From the NCBI GenBank assembly GCA_030615235.1, contig JAUWZR010000112.1, forward strand, positions 1 to 8,411: a DNA stretch of 8,411 nt, in the 5' to 3' direction. The translations under genes and the position numbers were made by a program. This document shows positions 5,563 to 8,411 of this stretch, one piece after another. The notes below the pieces were generated by a model, which did not search any database, was not told the origin of the DNA, and was given only the letters and a program-made list of their open reading frames with translations. Every line of letters starts with the position of its first letter. The first letter of the stretch is position 1. Source of the DNA: Promethearchaeota archaeon. Its GTDB lineage: Archaea > Asgardarchaeota > Lokiarchaeia > Sigyniarchaeales > SOKP01.

Positions 5563-6333
5563 TTAAAGATCCTTAGCGCACCGAAACCCTACAGCAAAAT
5601 CAACCCAATTTGAAGGAAGTCCTTTTCGGTAATATACTTTTTTACAAGTATTGCCAGAATGCCAACTTCCACCGCGAACTACCCTCAGAGTACCCTTTTC
5701 GGGGCCTCTAGGATTACTATAAGGACTTTCATTATAGTATTCTTCATTATATCTATCCCAAACCCATTCCCAAATATTCCCTGACATATTGAACAATCCA
5801 TAAGCATTTGAATCATAACTGTCAACTTCTATAATTAAATTTTCCCAACCTTCTCCTGGCATGTTTCTTCTTAATGGAATAGTCCATTCGTTACTTGTAG
5901 GATATTCATTATCAATAAGTTTTCCTCTAGCAGCATATTCCCATTCAGCTTCGGTTGGTAATCGCTTTCCAGCCCACTCAGCATATTCTTTTGCATCAGA
6001 CCAATTTACACCAACTACCGGATGACTCGGAAAATCCTTTCCACAACGAAATATTTCAACTTCCCAAAATTCTGGTAAATTATGCCCTGTTTCCTGGCAA
6101 AACTTGTAATACTCAGCATTAGTTACTTCATGCTTGTCAATATAAAATGAATCGACCTGTACTTTATGCGCTGGACTAAAATCAGCTTCATAATCACTGT
6201 CTTTTCCCATAATAAATTCTCCACCAGGGATGAGAACCATTCTTTGGGGTGTGTCTTGTGAGTAAACAAAGCTTTGCTGGTTTATTTCTGATTCTTTTGA
6301 TTTTTTACCTGTTTTCTTCATTTTTTTCTTCAT
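5563..6333 (-). CDS. SUMF1/FGE-sulfatase-domain protein, catalytic Cys pair incomplete
   Basis: After a lysine-rich N-terminus (1-13), the domain runs from about 31 to 254 of 256 residues with the family marks: MVLIPGGEFIMG, FYIDKHEVTNAEYYKFC, HPVVGVNWSDAKEYAEWAGK, RLPTEAEWEYAARG, NAYGLFNMSGNIWEWVWDRY, LRVVRGGSWHSG and AVGFRC. Formylglycine-generating enzymes use two copper-binding cysteines four residues apart shortly after GGS[WF]. Here that region reads HSGNTC, with only one Cys (230) and the first replaced. True sulfatase activation is therefore unlikely. Many prokaryotic members of the SUMF1/EgtB/PvdO group lack the pair and have unknown or ligand-binding roles. No sulfatase is nearby. 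An ATG at 6321 is an alternative start; no Shine-Dalgarno site precedes 6333, and TATA-like TTTAAATATA just upstream could give a nearly leaderless message. Confidence 0.88.
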   Translation of the reverse strand: MKKKMKKTGKKSKESEINQQSFVYSQDTPQRMVLIPGGEFIMGKDSDYEADFSPAHKVQVDSFYIDKHEVTNAEYYKFCQETGHNLPEFWEVEIFRCGKDFPSHPVVGVNWSDAKEYAEWAGKRLPTEAEWEYAARGKLIDNEYPTSNEWTIPLRRNMPGEGWENLIIEVDSYDSNAYGLFNMSGNIWEWVWDRYNEEYYNESPYSNPRGPEKGTLRVVRGGSWHSGNTCKKVYYRKGLPSNWVDFAVGFRCAKDL

Positions 6334-6654
6334 TTATCTAAAGAAAATATATTTAAAATTTTTAATTTATACAAGTTATTCTACTTATCGTGCAATATTA
6401 TGTAACATAATAAATTATCATCTATTTTTTTTAAAGTTTTAAATGCTTTTATTATATAGGATTTTATTGGGGCATAAATATAATAAGTGTTTTCTTAAAT
6501 TTCATCGTATAATCTTTGTGTAAATATATATAATATAAAGATTTGTTCAACACTTTACTGCTTGAAAATAAAAGAAAAAAAACTAACGTGGAAATAATAA
6601 ATTATTATCGTAATTAAAATCGGATTATAGAAAAAAAAGAAAAAGATTTGAGAA
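6334..6654. other. Intergenic region between divergent genes, no gene seen
   Basis: Very AT-rich, with no supported open frame. It contains TATA-like runs on both strands (for example near 6346-6378 for the minus-strand SUMF1 gene and 6524-6538) and the palindrome described separately at 6396-6412. Confidence 0.5.
6396..6412. promoter_or_regulatory. Perfect palindrome upstream of the SUMF1-family gene
   Basis: TATTATGTAACATAATA has eight-base arms around a single central base, about 63 bases upstream of the SUMF1-family start. It could be an operator for a dimeric regulator. In AT-rich DNA such palindromes also arise by chance, so the call is tentative. Confidence 0.3.
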
Positions 6655-6663
6655 TTTAAATAA
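6655..6663 (+). promoter_or_regulatory. Putative TATA box for the 59-aa membrane protein gene
   Basis: TTTAAATAA is preceded by a purine-rich stretch (GATTTGAGAA), which would serve as the BRE. Initiation near 6685 would give a leader of about 35 bases. Confidence 0.35.
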
Positions 6664-6720
6664 GTGGAATTCATTGCAAAATATGGTTTCTAGGGGTATC
6701 GCCCACAAAAAGTAGATCAG

Positions 6721-6900
6721 ATGTGGCAAGATGATTCGGTTGATACTTTCAAACCTATGGCTCCTAGAACAACTTTTGAGGAACAAGCTAAATTTAAGAA
6801 CAAACAGAAAAAATTATATAATGTGAGAAAGATTACGCTTCTAACATTAATTTTTACAAGCTGTTTCTTAATAATTTACACTTATGCTTTAATGAATTAA
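6721..6900 (+). CDS. Small tail-anchored-type membrane protein, 59 aa
   Basis: ATG at 6721 begins MWQDDSVDTFKPMAPRTTFE, followed by a charged, lysine-rich segment (EQAKFKNKQKKLYNVRK) and one hydrophobic helix (ITLLTLIFTSCFLIIYTYAL, 38-57), ending two residues later. There is no N-terminal signal. A soluble basic N-terminal part followed by a single C-terminal helix is the tail-anchored layout, with the N-terminus in the cytosol. No Shine-Dalgarno site is visible. The frame is closed upstream by TAG, so this is the first ATG. It stands alone between converging and diverging neighbours. The family is not recognised. Confidence 0.55.
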   Translation: MWQDDSVDTFKPMAPRTTFEEQAKFKNKQKKLYNVRKITLLTLIFTSCFLIIYTYALMN

Positions 6901-6963
6901 GTGTATTTAATGAACTTTAAATTGTTTTAAAAAGAAGAGGGAATATATTTTAAAATAATTATT

Positions 6964-8247
6964 TTAATCCCATGTAGGCTTTTTTACAGAACTATCGTCA
7001 TCTTCTGTATGAATTCTCTTTAGGTCAATATCAGAATAACCTGGTATGATATTGAGTAATCTCCTCATGGAATTTTCAATATCCTTAGAGGACGTAATGA
7101 AACGACCCACAATCAGCACATCCGCCCCCATTTCTAATGCATAATTGGCAGTATTTGGATCAATTCCTCCTGCAACGGCTACTAAAACACGATCTCGCCC
7201 AGAAGCTAATTTTTGATCTTTATACAGCTCTTTTATTTTAGGGATTGCCGCCCATCTTGCTTTTTGAGCAGCATCTGAGGATTCTGAACCAGTAGCTTGT
7301 TCCACATCAATTGCTCGATGTAAAATGACAACATCAGGGATTTGTTTTAGTTTCCTCAATTTTGCAATAGGATCATCTACTTCCATGGTGTCAACAAAAC
7401 CATAAATTCCCATACGATTAGCTTCTAAAAGGAATTTATCAATTGATGAAGGAGCCGCTAAACCACTTGCAACAACAGCATCTGCAGTAGCGTCAAATGC
7501 AAAATCCACTTCTAATTTCCCTACATCTAAGGTTTTTAAATCTGCCACAATAAATTTTTGAGGTGCTAATTCTCTTACTCGTTTTATTGCTTCCATACCA
7601 TATTTCTTGAGAAATGGGGTTCCAATTTCTAAGATAATTCTGTCACTCTTTGGTAATTGTTTTACCACTTTGATGTGATGGTCTATATTCGGGTGATCCA
7701 TCGCGACTTGGACGTAAGGGGGTCTCCAAAGCCTTGGTACTCTGATTCCAGCAACAGGGTGTTTTGCCCGATCTTTATCGTAGAAAATTTTCTCAATTGG
7801 TGGGTAATTCTTTAAAGCTCTTTTAATCGCTAATTTTGTTGCACTATAGTTATATTGATAGATTTTCCTATAATCCTTTGCATCGGGGTGAATAAAGACA
7901 CTTATAATAAGTAACCATTCATCCAGTTTATTCATGGGTATTATATTTTCTTCTACTGCATCGGCTATTGCTTTAGCAACGGCAGCTTGAGCCGGTCCAA
8001 AAATCTTATTTGCTTCTTCCATTTTTGAAACTGTAACTTTAGGTATAACAAGGCTAATTGGTTTTGTAAGAAGATTTGGTCTTATGCATGCTAGAAGCCC
8101 CCCATGACCTATTGAAGGAGAACTAAGTGCATTTGCAAAAGATACCCCAACAGGACCATCTTTTGAACCAATTATTAAATCTATATGTGCTAAGTTTTCT
8201 TCAGCACCCAAAAGGGCTTCCCCTATAAAGTAGTCACTTTTAGCCAT
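6964..8247 (-). CDS. fae-hps: Bifunctional formaldehyde-activating enzyme / 3-hexulose-6-phosphate synthase
   Basis: A 427-residue fusion. The Fae half (about 1-165) condenses formaldehyde with tetrahydromethanopterin. It carries GEALLGAEENLAHIDLIIG, with His21 matching the catalytic histidine, and FGPAQAAVAKAIADAV. The Hps half (about 178-400) interconverts formaldehyde plus ribulose 5-phosphate and hexulose 6-phosphate. It has VAMDHP (Asp184), ILEIGTP (Glu207), VADLKTLD (Asp236, Lys238, Asp241), VAVAGGI and the phosphate-binding ALEMGADVLIVGR. In archaea lacking the oxidative pentose-phosphate pathway this enzyme is thought to make ribulose 5-phosphate from hexulose phosphate while trapping the released formaldehyde. 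All key residues I checked are present, so it should be active. An acidic tail (ends TEDDDSSVKKPTWD) follows the Hps fold. No strong Shine-Dalgarno site precedes the ATG. No partner gene such as phi is in the window. Confidence 0.96.
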   Translation of the reverse strand: MAKSDYFIGEALLGAEENLAHIDLIIGSKDGPVGVSFANALSSPSIGHGGLLACIRPNLLTKPISLVIPKVTVSKMEEANKIFGPAQAAVAKAIADAVEENIIPMNKLDEWLLIISVFIHPDAKDYRKIYQYNYSATKLAIKRALKNYPPIEKIFYDKDRAKHPVAGIRVPRLWRPPYVQVAMDHPNIDHHIKVVKQLPKSDRIILEIGTPFLKKYGMEAIKRVRELAPQKFIVADLKTLDVGKLEVDFAFDATADAVVASGLAAPSSIDKFLLEANRMGIYGFVDTMEVDDPIAKLRKLKQIPDVVILHRAIDVEQATGSESSDAAQKARWAAIPKIKELYKDQKLASGRDRVLVAVAGGIDPNTANYALEMGADVLIVGRFITSSKDIENSMRRLLNIIPGYSDIDLKRIHTEDDDSSVKKPTWD

Positions 8248-8292
8248 AATAAATATAGCGCCTAATTTTTATTTATTTTTTTATGTGTTTTA

Positions 8293-8304
8293 GATATTAT
8301 AAAA
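8293..8304 (-). promoter_or_regulatory. Putative TATA box of fae-hps
   Basis: On the minus strand it reads TTTTATAATATC, about 50 bases before the ATG. Initiation would fall near 8272, giving a leader of about 25 bases. The rest of the window to 8411 shows no gene. Confidence 0.35.
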
Positions 8305-8411
8305 TAATTCTTTACTACATGGAAAATAATAAATTCTCCGTTATTAAAATTATCCTTCTCCGATTTGGATAAAAATTCTCTGTAGATAATTATTTATATC
8401 AAGATTATTAT

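Noticed and set aside
5338..5613. Plus-strand 91-aa frame starting at TTG
   Set aside because: It has a weak start, no ribosome site and no recognisable motif, and its end runs antisense into the SUMF1-family C-terminus.

Overview
The window is AT-rich and reads as archaeal. The largest gene is a fused formaldehyde-activating enzyme / 3-hexulose-6-phosphate synthase (Fae-Hps), a fusion known mainly from archaea. Promoters look like archaeal TATA boxes, several genes have a GGAG-type Shine-Dalgarno site, and T-rich tracts follow gene ends. A membrane protein with a C-terminal RING-like eight-cysteine domain, plus several orphan small membrane proteins, resembles Asgard (Lokiarchaeia-like) genomes. 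That placement is an inference, not proven here.

Region 1 (1-1610, plus strand) is an arsenic module. It holds the 3' part of a cysteine-rich MarR-type regulator, a compact dyad operator abutting a TATA box, a 40-residue peptide gene with two cysteines, and arsM (As(III) S-adenosylmethionine methyltransferase), followed by a T-rich terminator. The simplest model is that the regulator senses a thiol-reactive metalloid and controls the peptide and arsM.

Region 2 (1610-3088) has a decayed N-terminal fragment of a zinc-finger transposase. It is followed by a two-gene plus-strand unit: a cysteine-rich acidic protein with a ferredoxin-like cysteine spacing, and a 74-residue protein resembling DUF2188. 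Terminators follow.

Region 3 (3089-5070, minus strand) is a run of small, mostly membrane-protein genes. Read 5' to 3' they are a two-TM protein broken by a frameshift, an overlapping 88-residue soluble protein, a 34-residue single-TM protein, a multi-TM protein, and the TM plus RING-like protein. The last two overlap by 58 bases in different frames, and a one-base shift at an A8 run would fuse them into a single protein of about 370 residues. The broken two-TM gene needs the same kind of repair at an A6 run. Either there are homopolymer errors in the assembly or this block is decaying.

Region 4 (5071-8411) has a long gap, then a minus-strand SUMF1/FGE-sulfatase-family protein lacking the first of the two copper-binding cysteines of true formylglycine-generating enzymes. 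A plus-strand 59-residue tail-anchored-type protein follows, and finally minus-strand fae-hps, which links formaldehyde, tetrahydromethanopterin and ribulose-5-phosphate metabolism. These genes show no clear functional link to the arsenic module.
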